From contig NZ_BBWV01000004.1 of NCBI RefSeq assembly GCF_000974785.1, positions 1 to 64,000 on the forward strand: 64,000 bases of DNA, in the 5' to 3' direction. The stretch is from Flavihumibacter petaseus NBRC 106054 (GTDB lineage: Bacteria; Bacteroidota; Bacteroidia; Chitinophagales; Chitinophagaceae). This document shows positions 27,417 to 35,568 of this stretch, one piece after another. How positions within the stretch are numbered: position 1 is the first letter of the stretch; every line of letters starts with the position of its first letter. The position numbers and the translations under genes are program-made. Under the pieces are notes generated by a model. It was not told the origin of the DNA and ran no database searches. It saw only the letters and a list, made by a program, of their open reading frames with translations.

Positions 27417-28102
27417 AAACGACTGCTGTAATTGTAGAAGACCTCGCCGTAGCTGCAGAAGTATTGCAGAAGTACTGCGTTAAAAGCGGCCGGGTTACGG
27501 TACTCAATACTTTTTCTAGCATTGAAGAAGCACTGCCTTTCTTATGCGACCAGGTGGTCAACCTGATCTTTCTCGACGTGGAAATGCCCGGCGGCAACGG
27601 GTTTGAGTTGCTGGACAAACTTCCCTATTCCCCGGAAGTGATCCTCACTACCTCCAAAACAGAATACGCCTACAACGCATTTGAATATAATGTGACAGAT
27701 TTCCTCAAGAAGCCTTTTACCTATCAGCGTTTTCTTGACGCCCTGGGAAAACTGCGGGAGGTAAGCGAGAAAAAGGAAGAGACAGAAGACCTGTCCCACA
27801 TCTATATTAAAAGTGATGGTAAGCTGATCCGCCTGGAAAATGACGACATCCTGTATATCGAAAGCATGGGCGACTATGTAAAATTCATCACCAACGAGAA
27901 GAAGATCATTACGCACAATACCATCAAGAACCTTACGACCAAGATCAATCCTTCTATATTCTGCAAAGTGCATCGTTCCTATATCATCAACATGAATAAG
28001 ATCTCTGATGTGCGGGAAAACATGTTGTACATCAAGGGAACTATGATTCCCATCAGCAAAGCCAACCGCACTATGGTGATGAGCCGGTTAAAAATCATCT
28101 GA
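27413..28102 (+). CDS. LytTR-family response regulator
   Basis: A 229-residue DNA-binding response regulator. The receiver domain (residues 1-120) has phospho-acceptor Asp55 in IFLDVEMPGG and the conserved Lys in FLKKPF. The LytTR domain (about 130-229) has DDILYIESMGDYVKF and CKVHRSYIINMNKI. It is translationally coupled to the Hpt gene through an ATGA overlap. In Bacteroidota LytTR regulators often control membrane or envelope genes. The target here is not visible, but the neighbouring hydrolase locus is one possibility. Confidence 0.95.
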   Translation: MKTTAVIVEDLAVAAEVLQKYCVKSGRVTVLNTFSSIEEALPFLCDQVVNLIFLDVEMPGGNGFELLDKLPYSPEVILTTSKTEYAYNAFEYNVTDFLKKPFTYQRFLDALGKLREVSEKKEETEDLSHIYIKSDGKLIRLENDDILYIESMGDYVKFITNEKKIITHNTIKNLTTKINPSIFCKVHRSYIINMNKISDVRENMLYIKGTMIPISKANRTMVMSRLKII

Positions 28103-28117
28103 TATTCACGCATATAC

Positions 28118-28157
28118 AAAAAGAAGCGGGGACCAAATCTGGTCCCCGCTTCTTTTT
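28118..28157. terminator. strong bidirectional terminator
   Basis: A perfect 18-bp stem (28118-28135 with 28140-28157) closes a 4-base AATC loop and ends in T on the plus strand and on the minus strand. It closes the Hpt-LytTR transcript 15 bases after the stop codon. Confidence 0.93.
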
Positions 28158-28253
28158 GCCCATTCAACGGCATTTTCCGGCAGTCTGGCTAATAGAATCG
28201 TTTCCGGGGGATACTTTTTAGAATTTAGCCTCAGGTTGCTTTTCTCGTCAATG

Positions 28254-28307
28254 CCTGTTGAGATGCCGGAATTTCTGGAACCGGTGCCAATCTCAACAGG
28301 TTTTTTT
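28254..28307 (+). terminator. second plus-strand hairpin with T-run, abutting the metX stop
   Basis: CCTGTTGAGAT (28254-28264) pairs perfectly with ATCTCAACAGG (28290-28300) and is followed by seven T, whose end overlaps the metX stop codon. The 25-base interior can form a small CCGG/CCGG stem. The T-run suits plus-strand transcription, although the LytTR transcript already has a terminator at 28118. It may be a backup terminator, the end of a small plus-strand RNA, or a hairpin protecting the 3' end of the metX mRNA. Confidence 0.6.
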
Positions 28308-29322
28308 ATTTCCCCAGCCAATCACGCAGTGCAGCACTGACTTTTTCCGCTTCCACGAGGAAGCCATCATGCCCGTACGGAGAATCTATTTCAACATATC
28401 GGGCCTGGGGAAGGCTTTGTGCCAGTTTGCGCTGTTCTTCCGGCGGACATAATAAATCACTGGTAATGCCCATCACCAGCGCAGGCTGGGCCATCCCGTT
28501 GAGTACATGAACAGCATCCATGTTTCTGCCTCTGCCAATATGGTGACTGTCCATGCTCTTGGTAAGGATCCAGTAAGCCTGTGCATTAAACCTGCTGACC
28601 AGCTTTTCCCCCTGGTACCGGATATACGAAGCCGCTTTGAATCCGTCGACCTTCTCCGGATCAGGATCCTGCTGTTGCTGCACCATGAGCGAATAGTTGC
28701 GGTAGGTCAGCATGCCGATGGCCCGCGCAGCTTTTAGTCCCCGGCTGCCTGCAGCTGGATCCGGTTCCTGCCAGCTGGCATCTGCTTCGATGGCCAGTCT
28801 TTGCGACTCATGGATGGCAATTCCCCAGGCACTCTCCGTGGCAGAAGTTGCGATCAGGAAAATTCTTTTGATGACGGAGGGTTCCAGCAGCGCCCATTCC
28901 AGTACCTGGTACCCACCCATACTGCCGCCCATACAAAGGGCAATGCTTTGTATCCCCAACTCCTCCCGCAACAGGCGGTGCGCATTCACCTGGTCACGGA
29001 TGGTGATGATCGGAAAACCGGCATAATAAGGAGAACCGGTTTCGGGATTGATGCTCAGCGGTCCGCTGCTGCCGTAGCAGGAACCCAGTATGTTGGCACA
29101 AACGATAAAATACCTTTCAGGATCAATGGCCCCCTGCTCCCCGACCACACCAGGCCACCAGGCCACCGCATCAGCATTGGCGGTCAAAGCATGACATACC
29201 CAAACAACATTGTCACCCTGGTTGTTAAGCTTTCCATAGGTGTGATAGGATATTTCCAGTTCAGGCAACACCCTACCATTTTCGAGAGAAAAGGGCGTTT
29301 TCGATACAAAACGATGCAGCAT
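28306..29322 (-). CDS. metX: homoserine O-acetyltransferase
   Basis: Acylates homoserine, normally with acetyl-CoA, in the first committed step of methionine synthesis. The 338-residue alpha/beta hydrolase has the nucleophile elbow CMGGSMGGYQVLEWAL, the substrate motif ISYHTYGKLN, the catalytic Asp region VMGITSDLLCPPEEQ and the catalytic His in SPYGHDGFLVE. It is divergent from osmC-metZ, with 61 bases between start codons, so the pathway's next enzyme is transcribed from the same intergenic region. MetX enzymes sometimes use succinyl-CoA, which sequence reading does not exclude. Confidence 0.94.
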   Translation of the reverse strand: MLHRFVSKTPFSLENGRVLPELEISYHTYGKLNNQGDNVVWVCHALTANADAVAWWPGVVGEQGAIDPERYFIVCANILGSCYGSSGPLSINPETGSPYYAGFPIITIRDQVNAHRLLREELGIQSIALCMGGSMGGYQVLEWALLEPSVIKRIFLIATSATESAWGIAIHESQRLAIEADASWQEPDPAAGSRGLKAARAIGMLTYRNYSLMVQQQQDPDPEKVDGFKAASYIRYQGEKLVSRFNAQAYWILTKSMDSHHIGRGRNMDAVHVLNGMAQPALVMGITSDLLCPPEEQRKLAQSLPQARYVEIDSPYGHDGFLVEAEKVSAALRDWLGK

Positions 29323-29348
29323 GACTGCAAAATAAACGCTCCCACCGT

Positions 29349-29356
29349 TACCTTTG
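29349..29356 (+). promoter_or_regulatory. possible -7 element of osmC-metZ
   Basis: TACCTTTG matches TAnnTTTG 27 bases before the osmC-like start. No good TTTG is found at the usual distance upstream. Confidence 0.35.
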
Positions 29357-29383
29357 TACGGAATTTTTTAAAACAGGCCAGAT

Positions 29384-29806
29384 ATGGTTAAGATTGATAT
29401 TGTTCGCCAGGAAGGCGATTATGGATTTGCCGCTACCGATGCAAACGGTCATTCTGTAACGATGGACACCAGTCCGGAGACCGGTGGAAGCAATTACGGC
29501 ATCCGTCCCATGCAAATGTTGCTGATGGGCCTGGGTGGCTGTTCCGGTATTGATGTGGTGAGCATCCTCAAAAAACAACGCCAGGAGATTAAGGCCTTTT
29601 CCATGCATATCGAGGGAGAAAGAGAAACCGGCAAAGAGCCTACGCTCTGGAAATCAGCCAAAATCGTATTCAATTTTGAAGGAGATATCGACCAGGATAA
29701 AGCCGAAAGAGCGGCACAGCTCTCGATGGAGAAATATTGCTCTGTGGCAGAGACACTGCGCAAAAGCGGTACCGATATCAGCTGGGAAGTGATCGTGAAA
29801 AAATAA
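29384..29806 (+). CDS. OsmC-family protein
   Basis: A 140-residue OsmC/YhfA-like protein. These proteins are small cytoplasmic dimers that use cysteines to reduce peroxides, but many members have no known substrate. The central helix carries LLMGLGGCSGIDVVSILKK with the first cysteine, and the second lies in MEKYCSVAETLRKSG. The length is normal. It stands 5 bases ahead of metZ, so it is probably part of the methionine operon. This suggests a role in protecting thiol chemistry or handling sulfide, but that is inference. Confidence 0.93.
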   Translation: MVKIDIVRQEGDYGFAATDANGHSVTMDTSPETGGSNYGIRPMQMLLMGLGGCSGIDVVSILKKQRQEIKAFSMHIEGERETGKEPTLWKSAKIVFNFEGDIDQDKAERAAQLSMEKYCSVAETLRKSGTDISWEVIVKK

Positions 29807-29811
29807 TCAGC

Positions 29812-30987
29812 ATGCATCCTATTACACGGGCGATCCGCGCCCAGGTTGACCGCACCAACGAAATGGAGCACTCTCAGCCTATGTTCCTCACCAGTAGTTT
29901 TTGTTTCGACAACGCTGAAGAAATGAGGGCAGCTTTCGCTGACGAGACCGATGACAATATATACAGCCGTTTCAGTAATCCCAACGTACAGGAGTTCGTT
30001 GACCGCATGTGCGCGCTGGAGGGTACAGAAGCCGGTTTCGCTACCGCATCCGGCATGAGTGCCATCTTCGCCACGTTTATGGCTTTCCTGAAACAGGGAG
30101 ATCACCTGCTCAGCTGCCGCAGTATTTTCGGCAGCACGCATACGGTGATCACCAAATACCTCAGCCGCTACGGCATCAGCCATAGTTATGTGGATGCCGG
30201 TGATATCGCCTCCTGGGAAGCACAGATCACCCCACAAACCAGGATGATCTACCTCGAAACGCCTACCAACCCGGCGCTGGAAATCATTGACCTGGCGGCA
30301 ATCCGCGCGTTGTGCGACAAGCACAACCTTTTGCTGAACGTCGATAATTGTTTCGCTACCCCGATCGGGCAACGACCAATTGAGTACGGAGCCGACCTGA
30401 TCGTTCATTCCGCCACCAAATGGCTCGATGGCCAGGGCCGTGTGCTGGGTGGTGTGGTATTGGGTAAGAAGGAACTGATCAAAGAGATCTACCTGTTCTG
30501 TCGCAGTACAGGGCCATCGCTTTCTCCTTTCAACGCCTGGGTATTAAGCAGAAGCCTTGAAACACTGGAAGTGCGCATGGAGCGCCATGCTGCCAATGCT
30601 CTGCATATCGCCAAAGCACTGGAAGGCCATCCTGCGCTGGAACAGCTGCGTTATCCTTCCCTGCCGTCTCACCCGCAACATGCCATCGCCATGAAGCAAA
30701 TGAAAAACGGCGGAGGTATTGTATGCTTTGAATTAAAAGGCGGTATCGCAGCCGGCAGAAAATTCCTCGATGCACTCGAAATCCTGAGCCTTACCGCCAA
30801 CCTGGGGGATACCCGCAGCATTGCGTCTCACCCGGCAAGCACCACGCATGCCAAGCTTACCGATGCAGAACGCGCGGCCGTGGGCATCGGGCCGGGACTG
30901 ATCCGCATATCCGTGGGACTGGAACATCCTGATGACATACTGGCCGATATCCGCCAGGCGTTGGATCAGGCGAGCCCCACTTCGTAG
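29812..30987 (+). CDS. metZ: O-acyl-homoserine sulfhydrylase/cystathionine gamma-synthase family
   Basis: A 391-residue PLP enzyme that most likely makes homocysteine from the acyl-homoserine produced by MetX. The PLP lysine is in IVHSATKWLDGQGRVLGG. The WLDGQGR sequence after the lysine is typical of the O-succinylhomoserine sulfhydrylase (MetZ) group rather than of cystathionine gamma-lyases. Other landmarks are YSRFSNPNVQEFVDRMCALE and ETPTNPALEIID. ATG 29812 starts at the conserved HPITRAIRAQ opening. The 3' end overlaps the convergent beta-CASP gene by 22 bases. Confidence 0.9.
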   Translation: MHPITRAIRAQVDRTNEMEHSQPMFLTSSFCFDNAEEMRAAFADETDDNIYSRFSNPNVQEFVDRMCALEGTEAGFATASGMSAIFATFMAFLKQGDHLLSCRSIFGSTHTVITKYLSRYGISHSYVDAGDIASWEAQITPQTRMIYLETPTNPALEIIDLAAIRALCDKHNLLLNVDNCFATPIGQRPIEYGADLIVHSATKWLDGQGRVLGGVVLGKKELIKEIYLFCRSTGPSLSPFNAWVLSRSLETLEVRMERHAANALHIAKALEGHPALEQLRYPSLPSHPQHAIAMKQMKNGGGIVCFELKGGIAAGRKFLDALEILSLTANLGDTRSIASHPASTTHAKLTDAERAAVGIGPGLIRISVGLEHPDDILADIRQALDQASPTS

Positions 30988-32369
30988 TGGCGTTCAGGAA
31001 TATCCACGTCAAGGAATCCTTTCTGGATAAGCCTTTGCTTGAATTGCTGCTGCACATCATATTCGCCGTGCACCAGGAATAATTTCTTGACGGCGCGGGG
31101 GTCCTGGCTCGCAAGAAACTGGCAGAGATCTTCATAATCCCCGTGCGCACTCATGCTCCGGAGCGAACCGATCTCGGCATGTACTTCGTGCTCGATGCCA
31201 AATATTGACACTTCCTTTTTACCGGCAACCAGCCTGCCGCCCAGTGAATTTGGTTCACAATAGCCCACCATGAGAATGGCGTTGCGGCTGTTCTCGATAT
31301 TGTTGGAGATATGATGTTTCACACGGCCCGCTTCCGCCATGCCGCTGGCGGAGATGATCACACAGGGTTCATTGCGGAAGTTCAGCAACTTGGATTCTTC
31401 TACCGACCGGATATACCGCAACCCGGCAAATTTGAACGGATCATCATCACTTTGCAATACCTTCTGGATGGTCTTGTTGAAATAAGCCGGATAACGTTTG
31501 ACGAGTTCTGTCGCCCGGATACTGAGCGGACTGTCCAGGAAATAATCCAGTGGTGGCAATCGCCGTTCCAGTTCGAGCTGGTTCAGGGAGTAAAGAATTT
31601 CCTGGGTACGGCCAACACTGAAGGCGGGAATGATCAGTTTACCCCGTTTTTGCAGGCAGGTCTTTTCAATCCATCCCAGCAACTGGTCGGGCGTTGTGGT
31701 CTGAAGATCATGCAGGCTGTTGCCATAAGTGGATTCGATCAGGATATAGTCTGCCTGGGGGAACACATCAGGCGAGCGGAGGATCACATCGCGGTAACGT
31801 CCCACGTCACCACTGAAGGTGACCTGTTCTGTTTTGCCGTTTTCGGTGATCCGCAAATGCACGGCAGCACTGCCGATGATATGACCGGCATCGGTGAAGA
31901 GTACCTCTACACCCTCGTCGATTTTAAACCAGTTGTTGTATTCCACTTCCTGGAAGAGACCAAACGACGCTTTAGCATCATCAAGTGTATACAGGGGCTT
32001 TATATAGGGCTGCCCCGAAGCCGCTCGTTTCTTGTTTACATACTTCACATCGTCTTCCTGGATCTCGGCAGAATCCTCCAGTAAGATCGTGGCAAGCTCC
32101 CTGGTTGCCGGCGTACAGAAGATCGGACCATTGAATCCGTCTTTCACCAGCTTGGGGATCAGTCCGCAATGGTCGATATGGGCATGCGATAAAACAAGGT
32201 AATTCACTTCTGACGGCTCGAAACCCCAAATACGGTTGAGTGCATCTGTTTCCCGCCCCATCCCCTGGAACATTCCAGAGTCCAGCAGGATTTTCTTGCC
32301 ATTCTTAAGGGTCAGCAGGTGTTTGGAGCCGGTAACGGTACGGGCGGCGCCATGGAAAGCAATTTTCAT
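30966..32369 (-). CDS. beta-CASP metallo-beta-lactamase-fold nuclease
   Basis: A 467-residue enzyme of the group that includes bacterial RNases and CPSF73-like proteins. The metallo-beta-lactamase motif LSHAHIDHCGLIPKL binds two zincs, and further ligands are in TDAGHIIGSAAVHL and near VTFSGDVGR. The beta-CASP part has LDSPLSIRATELVKRYP, ISASGMAEAGRVKHHI and the C-terminal SAHGDYEDLCQFL. It is likely a cytoplasmic RNA-processing enzyme. It is the last gene of an operon, overlapping the hotdog gene by 4 bases, and its 3' end overlaps metZ in the convergent direction. Confidence 0.93.
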   Translation of the reverse strand: MKIAFHGAARTVTGSKHLLTLKNGKKILLDSGMFQGMGRETDALNRIWGFEPSEVNYLVLSHAHIDHCGLIPKLVKDGFNGPIFCTPATRELATILLEDSAEIQEDDVKYVNKKRAASGQPYIKPLYTLDDAKASFGLFQEVEYNNWFKIDEGVEVLFTDAGHIIGSAAVHLRITENGKTEQVTFSGDVGRYRDVILRSPDVFPQADYILIESTYGNSLHDLQTTTPDQLLGWIEKTCLQKRGKLIIPAFSVGRTQEILYSLNQLELERRLPPLDYFLDSPLSIRATELVKRYPAYFNKTIQKVLQSDDDPFKFAGLRYIRSVEESKLLNFRNEPCVIISASGMAEAGRVKHHISNNIENSRNAILMVGYCEPNSLGGRLVAGKKEVSIFGIEHEVHAEIGSLRSMSAHGDYEDLCQFLASQDPRAVKKLFLVHGEYDVQQQFKQRLIQKGFLDVDIPERHYEVGLA

Positions 32370-32854
32370 GATGATCGTTTTTTAAATGACCAGGTGATAT
32401 GAAAGGTGGCAACTGGTTTACCGGCCAAATCCGTTCCGGTTGCTTCAACGGTGATCGTTTGTGCTTCGCCGGTAGCCACTGCCAAATCTACCACTTTAGC
32501 AATCTCCCCGCCCGCCCTGCAGGTGAATTTTGTGCGGCCGGTTGCCTTGCTGTGAAATACGGCATCAATTCCCGTTACCAGCATGGATATAGCAGGCTGC
32601 CGTTTGTAGGTGCTGGCAAAGGCCAGTACACCGGAACTCATTTCGGCTGCCATCGCCAGGCAGGCAAAATAGGTGGACCGGAAGGGATTGGTGGTAAACC
32701 ATTTGTAAGGAACAGAAACTGTACAGGCATGTTCGTCCACTGCTTCCACCCGTACCCCCGAAAAATACGCGGCAGGTAGCTTGGACAACAGGAACATCCG
32801 GAATTTCAGCGGATGGGTTGCCAGTTGAAAAAATTGTTGCTGATGGCTTGTCAT
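32366..32854 (-). CDS. DUF4442 hotdog-fold protein (thioesterase-like)
   Basis: A 162-residue protein with the layout of DUF4442, a hotdog-fold family related to acyl-CoA thioesterases. The family-like core is PYKWFTTNPFRSTYFACLAM followed by AAEMSSGVLAF, and later GIDAVFHSKATGRTKF. No catalytic residue can be named with certainty. It is coupled to the nuclease gene by an ATGA overlap and begins one base after the peptidase gene ends. Substrate unknown. Confidence 0.75.
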   Translation of the reverse strand: MTSHQQQFFQLATHPLKFRMFLLSKLPAAYFSGVRVEAVDEHACTVSVPYKWFTTNPFRSTYFACLAMAAEMSSGVLAFASTYKRQPAISMLVTGIDAVFHSKATGRTKFTCRAGGEIAKVVDLAVATGEAQTITVEATGTDLAGKPVATFHITWSFKKRSS

Positions 32855-32855
32855 G

Positions 32856-34481
32856 TTACCTGTTTTTTGTGATCTCCACTACACAAGCCATAATCTGGTC
32901 CGGATCTGAATTTCCGGAAAACTGCATCGTTCCGCGTGCGGTAGTGCTGTACCCCGCCGATTTCAACAGCTTGCTGCCCAGTGCATTGTTTACCCGCGTG
33001 GAATAATCGGTTCCCGGGTTTTTGCTGATGGCAGTGTTTATGGCATACCAGTCCAGCGGCTGCTTGCTGAGCACCACAGTGATCATGTCACGGGTGCCGA
33101 TGCTGTCCGGTGTCATGCTCTTGTCTTTCGGAAAAAGCCGGTAACCGGTAATGCCGCAGAAAGGTGAATATTTCGTTTTGCTCTGGTCGTCTTTGTTCGG
33201 ATAGGGAAACAGCGTATAGCTGGTACCGTCAGTTTCCTTTCCGAAAACGTATACATAACATTCGCTGCTGTTTTTCACTTCCATTTTAAACAGGCTTCCG
33301 GCACGCAGGGAGGAGGTTGTCACAAACTGGTTGCCGGTTCCCTGTTTCAGGGTGATATATCCTTTCGGTTCCACTTTTTTTCCGGTGTTCACCACTTCCA
33401 TCAGGCCAATCTCGCCAGTAAGCGGCGTATTCGCCATAACACCCATCTGGTGCATCGGTTCCACGCCGTATGCTTCCCTCACATAGTAGTTGAAATCTCC
33501 GTACCGCACCCACGCAAACCCGTTTACCCCCCACTCCTTTCCCCAGCTGTTCATGATCAGGAAGGAGCCGCCATATTTCCGGTCATCATACCCTACCACG
33601 CACATCGCATGTCCGCCGAAACCCATCATGCTGCGATCACTTTCGGAAGGGATCCACACATCTTTTCCCATCATGTCTTTCATAAAGCTTTGTCCCACCA
33701 TCATGCCGATCACTACCGGTGCACCCTGCGCAAGATTCTCCTTGATGGCGCGCAGATCAATGGCATCCGTACAGTCGCCCTGCGACAACCGGTTGAAACC
33801 GCGCATCCGGAACTGTCCCGCCTCCCTTACCTGTTCCTGCGACGGCGTTCGGGAACAATCCTGGTCGGTATACGGAAACTGCTCGTACGGAACCGCACCC
33901 TGTTTGGTCATGAACTCCATGGCGCGTACAATATAGGAACCCTGGCAACCGTCAAGGCCGATCTGGTTGTACAGGAATGCAGGGCTAAATCTTACACTGT
34001 TGGGATCCTGGCCACTCTTGCTGGCTTCCAGTATCGTGCGGGCACCATAGGCACTGCTCCAGGCAACGCAGGAACCCTGCGCACCCTGGTCGCCCACTGC
34101 GGGTGCAAAACGCTGCAGGTTGGCAGCTTCCGGTAAAGGATTTTTGGAATTGTCTTCAGCGAGTGGTTCATAGATCGCGGCCCGTTCGAACTGGCGCGGG
34201 TCCAGGAATCCCCCGGTGGCCAGCTGGGCCAGGTTGCCGACACTACCCATATTGCAACCACCGCGGCCCATCACAAAATAGAGCAGACCCCCAATCACGA
34301 GAATAACCAGAAGACCTTTACCACGAAAGAGGGATAATAATAGCGGTAGCAAACCGATTAGTCCGCCACCACCACCCGGGAAACCACCCCCGCCGCCACG
34401 GCCGGGAAATCCACCTCCTCCACCACTATTGTCGTTGTACTGTTCGGGATCCTGGGGATCATCGGTCATCCGTATAGGCAT
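32856..34481 (-). CDS. membrane-anchored papain-like (C1) cysteine peptidase
   Basis: A 541-residue protein. Residues 1-45 are rich in Gly, Pro and acidic residues. A membrane helix follows (about 46-70, GLLVILVIGGLLYFVMG). The papain domain (about 100-345) has the oxyanion Gln and active Cys in VGDQGAQGSCVAWSSAYG, the active His in GFGGHAMCVVGYDD and the Asn in IMNSWGKEWGVNGFAWV. The C-terminal part (about 370-541) is beta-rich and carries a segment (YVYVFGKETDGTSYTLFPYP) like the DUF4384 domain found after bacterial C1 peptidases. It probably faces the periplasm. It is the first gene of its operon, and the cassette-array end lies directly upstream. Confidence 0.9.
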   Translation of the reverse strand: MPIRMTDDPQDPEQYNDNSGGGGGFPGRGGGGGFPGGGGGLIGLLPLLLSLFRGKGLLVILVIGGLLYFVMGRGGCNMGSVGNLAQLATGGFLDPRQFERAAIYEPLAEDNSKNPLPEAANLQRFAPAVGDQGAQGSCVAWSSAYGARTILEASKSGQDPNSVRFSPAFLYNQIGLDGCQGSYIVRAMEFMTKQGAVPYEQFPYTDQDCSRTPSQEQVREAGQFRMRGFNRLSQGDCTDAIDLRAIKENLAQGAPVVIGMMVGQSFMKDMMGKDVWIPSESDRSMMGFGGHAMCVVGYDDRKYGGSFLIMNSWGKEWGVNGFAWVRYGDFNYYVREAYGVEPMHQMGVMANTPLTGEIGLMEVVNTGKKVEPKGYITLKQGTGNQFVTTSSLRAGSLFKMEVKNSSECYVYVFGKETDGTSYTLFPYPNKDDQSKTKYSPFCGITGYRLFPKDKSMTPDSIGTRDMITVVLSKQPLDWYAINTAISKNPGTDYSTRVNNALGSKLLKSAGYSTTARGTMQFSGNSDPDQIMACVVEITKNR

Positions 34482-34569
34482 AACAAGAGCATTTAGGGAT
34501 ACTCAAGTTATGACATATAACACAATTTATTAATGACGATTAAATTCGGGTGAGAGATTTCCATCAGTC

Positions 34570-34776
34570 CACTTGGCCGTAGCTTTTTTATCCGGACGGG
34601 TCATATAACCAATCGAAATTAAATGCTGATAAGTGATGTTCGCCCGCCCGATTCATGTACTTGTTTCAATAAGAATTGAGTTGAAAGTCGTTTGACGAGT
34701 TTGAACTGAAGATTGGATTCTGCAAATAGCTTATGTGACAATGCTACGCCCAACTTGCATAAAACCAAAAGTTAGC
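34570..34776 (-). repeat. tail attC-like element, mosaic
   Basis: The right half (about 34690-34776, ending GCCCAACTTGCATAAAACC and GTTAGC at 34771-34776) belongs to the family of the elements at 35366 and 36183. The left half (about 34575-34655, with TTGGCCGTA, CTTTTTTAT and CGCCCG) instead matches the other array's last element at 43505-43663. The stop codon of the gene at 34772 lies inside the GTTAGC core. The left core is not clear, so that boundary is approximate. Confidence 0.55.
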
Positions 34777-35344
34777 TGCTGGCTTTCTTCATTGTACCAT
34801 CATCATTGATAAACCGGAATTCATGGTCTTGATTGATTACTTGGCCCCCAGCTTGCAGGAAACTTCCAAACAATCCACGCCAGTCTTCAACACCATTTAC
34901 TCTATCCGTGTCCCACCGGATTAAGCCATACAAGTTGTTGCCTTCGGTCTTTTCCAAAACAACACCAAATTCATTTTGTAGTGAAACTTTAGTTCCAACT
35001 AAAAAGTCTTGATTTCTTTTCCACTTGTCAGTGATGCGAAAGATGTTGTCGCCTATCTTTTTGCCGTTTTGTCCAGCGAATGTGTCCCACTCTTTTGTTG
35101 GCATAAACCATTTCCAAATTGCAGTAAAGTCTGCAACATTGTCGCCTTTTATTTCATAAAGCTCCTCTATAAAATCGCTCCTGAATTTTTCAAGTTCATT
35201 ACTTTGCTTGTCTTTAGCAATGTCGTTTAGAAGTTTTTCCACCTCATTTAAATTATCAAATAGTTCAAACAATTCCCACTTTTTCCAATAGTCAACTTTG
35301 GATAGATTACGAGAATTATGCTTTTTGAAAAGTCGTTTGAACAT
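34772..35344 (-). CDS. cassette gene, hypothetical protein
   Basis: A 190-residue protein that I do not recognise. It has a lysine-rich start (MFKRLFKKHNSRNLSK), a helical first half with many Glu and Lys, and a beta-rich second half (VGTKVSLQNEFGVVLEK, LYGLIRWDTDRVNG). There is no signal peptide or membrane helix, so it should be cytoplasmic. The TAA stop is part of the GTTAGC core of the next element, and the ATG is 21 bases after the previous one. Codons are AT-rich compared with the operons outside. No function can be suggested. Confidence 0.7.
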   Translation of the reverse strand: MFKRLFKKHNSRNLSKVDYWKKWELFELFDNLNEVEKLLNDIAKDKQSNELEKFRSDFIEELYEIKGDNVADFTAIWKWFMPTKEWDTFAGQNGKKIGDNIFRITDKWKRNQDFLVGTKVSLQNEFGVVLEKTEGNNLYGLIRWDTDRVNGVEDWRGLFGSFLQAGGQVINQDHEFRFINDDGTMKKASS

Positions 35345-35365
35345 AAGGGTTGTTTGAAGCTCGCA

Positions 35366-35557
35366 GCTAACGGCCAGTGCTTTATGTAAGTTGAGAATTA
35401 GTATTCCGCCTTCCTATAACCGCTGCTGAATGAAAATATAAAGTTCAATTTTAGAACTGAAGTCCAAAGTTACTTGCTCTGCCCGAACCACAGCCTTGAC
35501 CTGCAATTAGCTGATATTACAACGTCTTGCCCAACTTGCATAAGACCCCATGTTGGC
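35366..35557 (-). repeat. attC-like element
   Basis: 192 bp. The outer cores are GCTAAC (35366-35371) and GTTGGC (35552-35557). The arms GCTTTATGTAAGTTG and CAACTTGCATAAG pair imperfectly. Its sequence is similar over its whole length to the element at 36183-36372. It lies 11 bases after the stop of the DUF3885 gene and 21 bases before the next start. Confidence 0.6.
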
Positions 35558-35568
35558 AGTATTTGTTT

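Noticed and set aside
28160-28305. SAM riboswitch near metX
   Set aside because: The region lies downstream of metX and I could not find the conserved SAM-I, SAM-II or SAM-III cores. The 61 bases between metX and osmC do not show one either.
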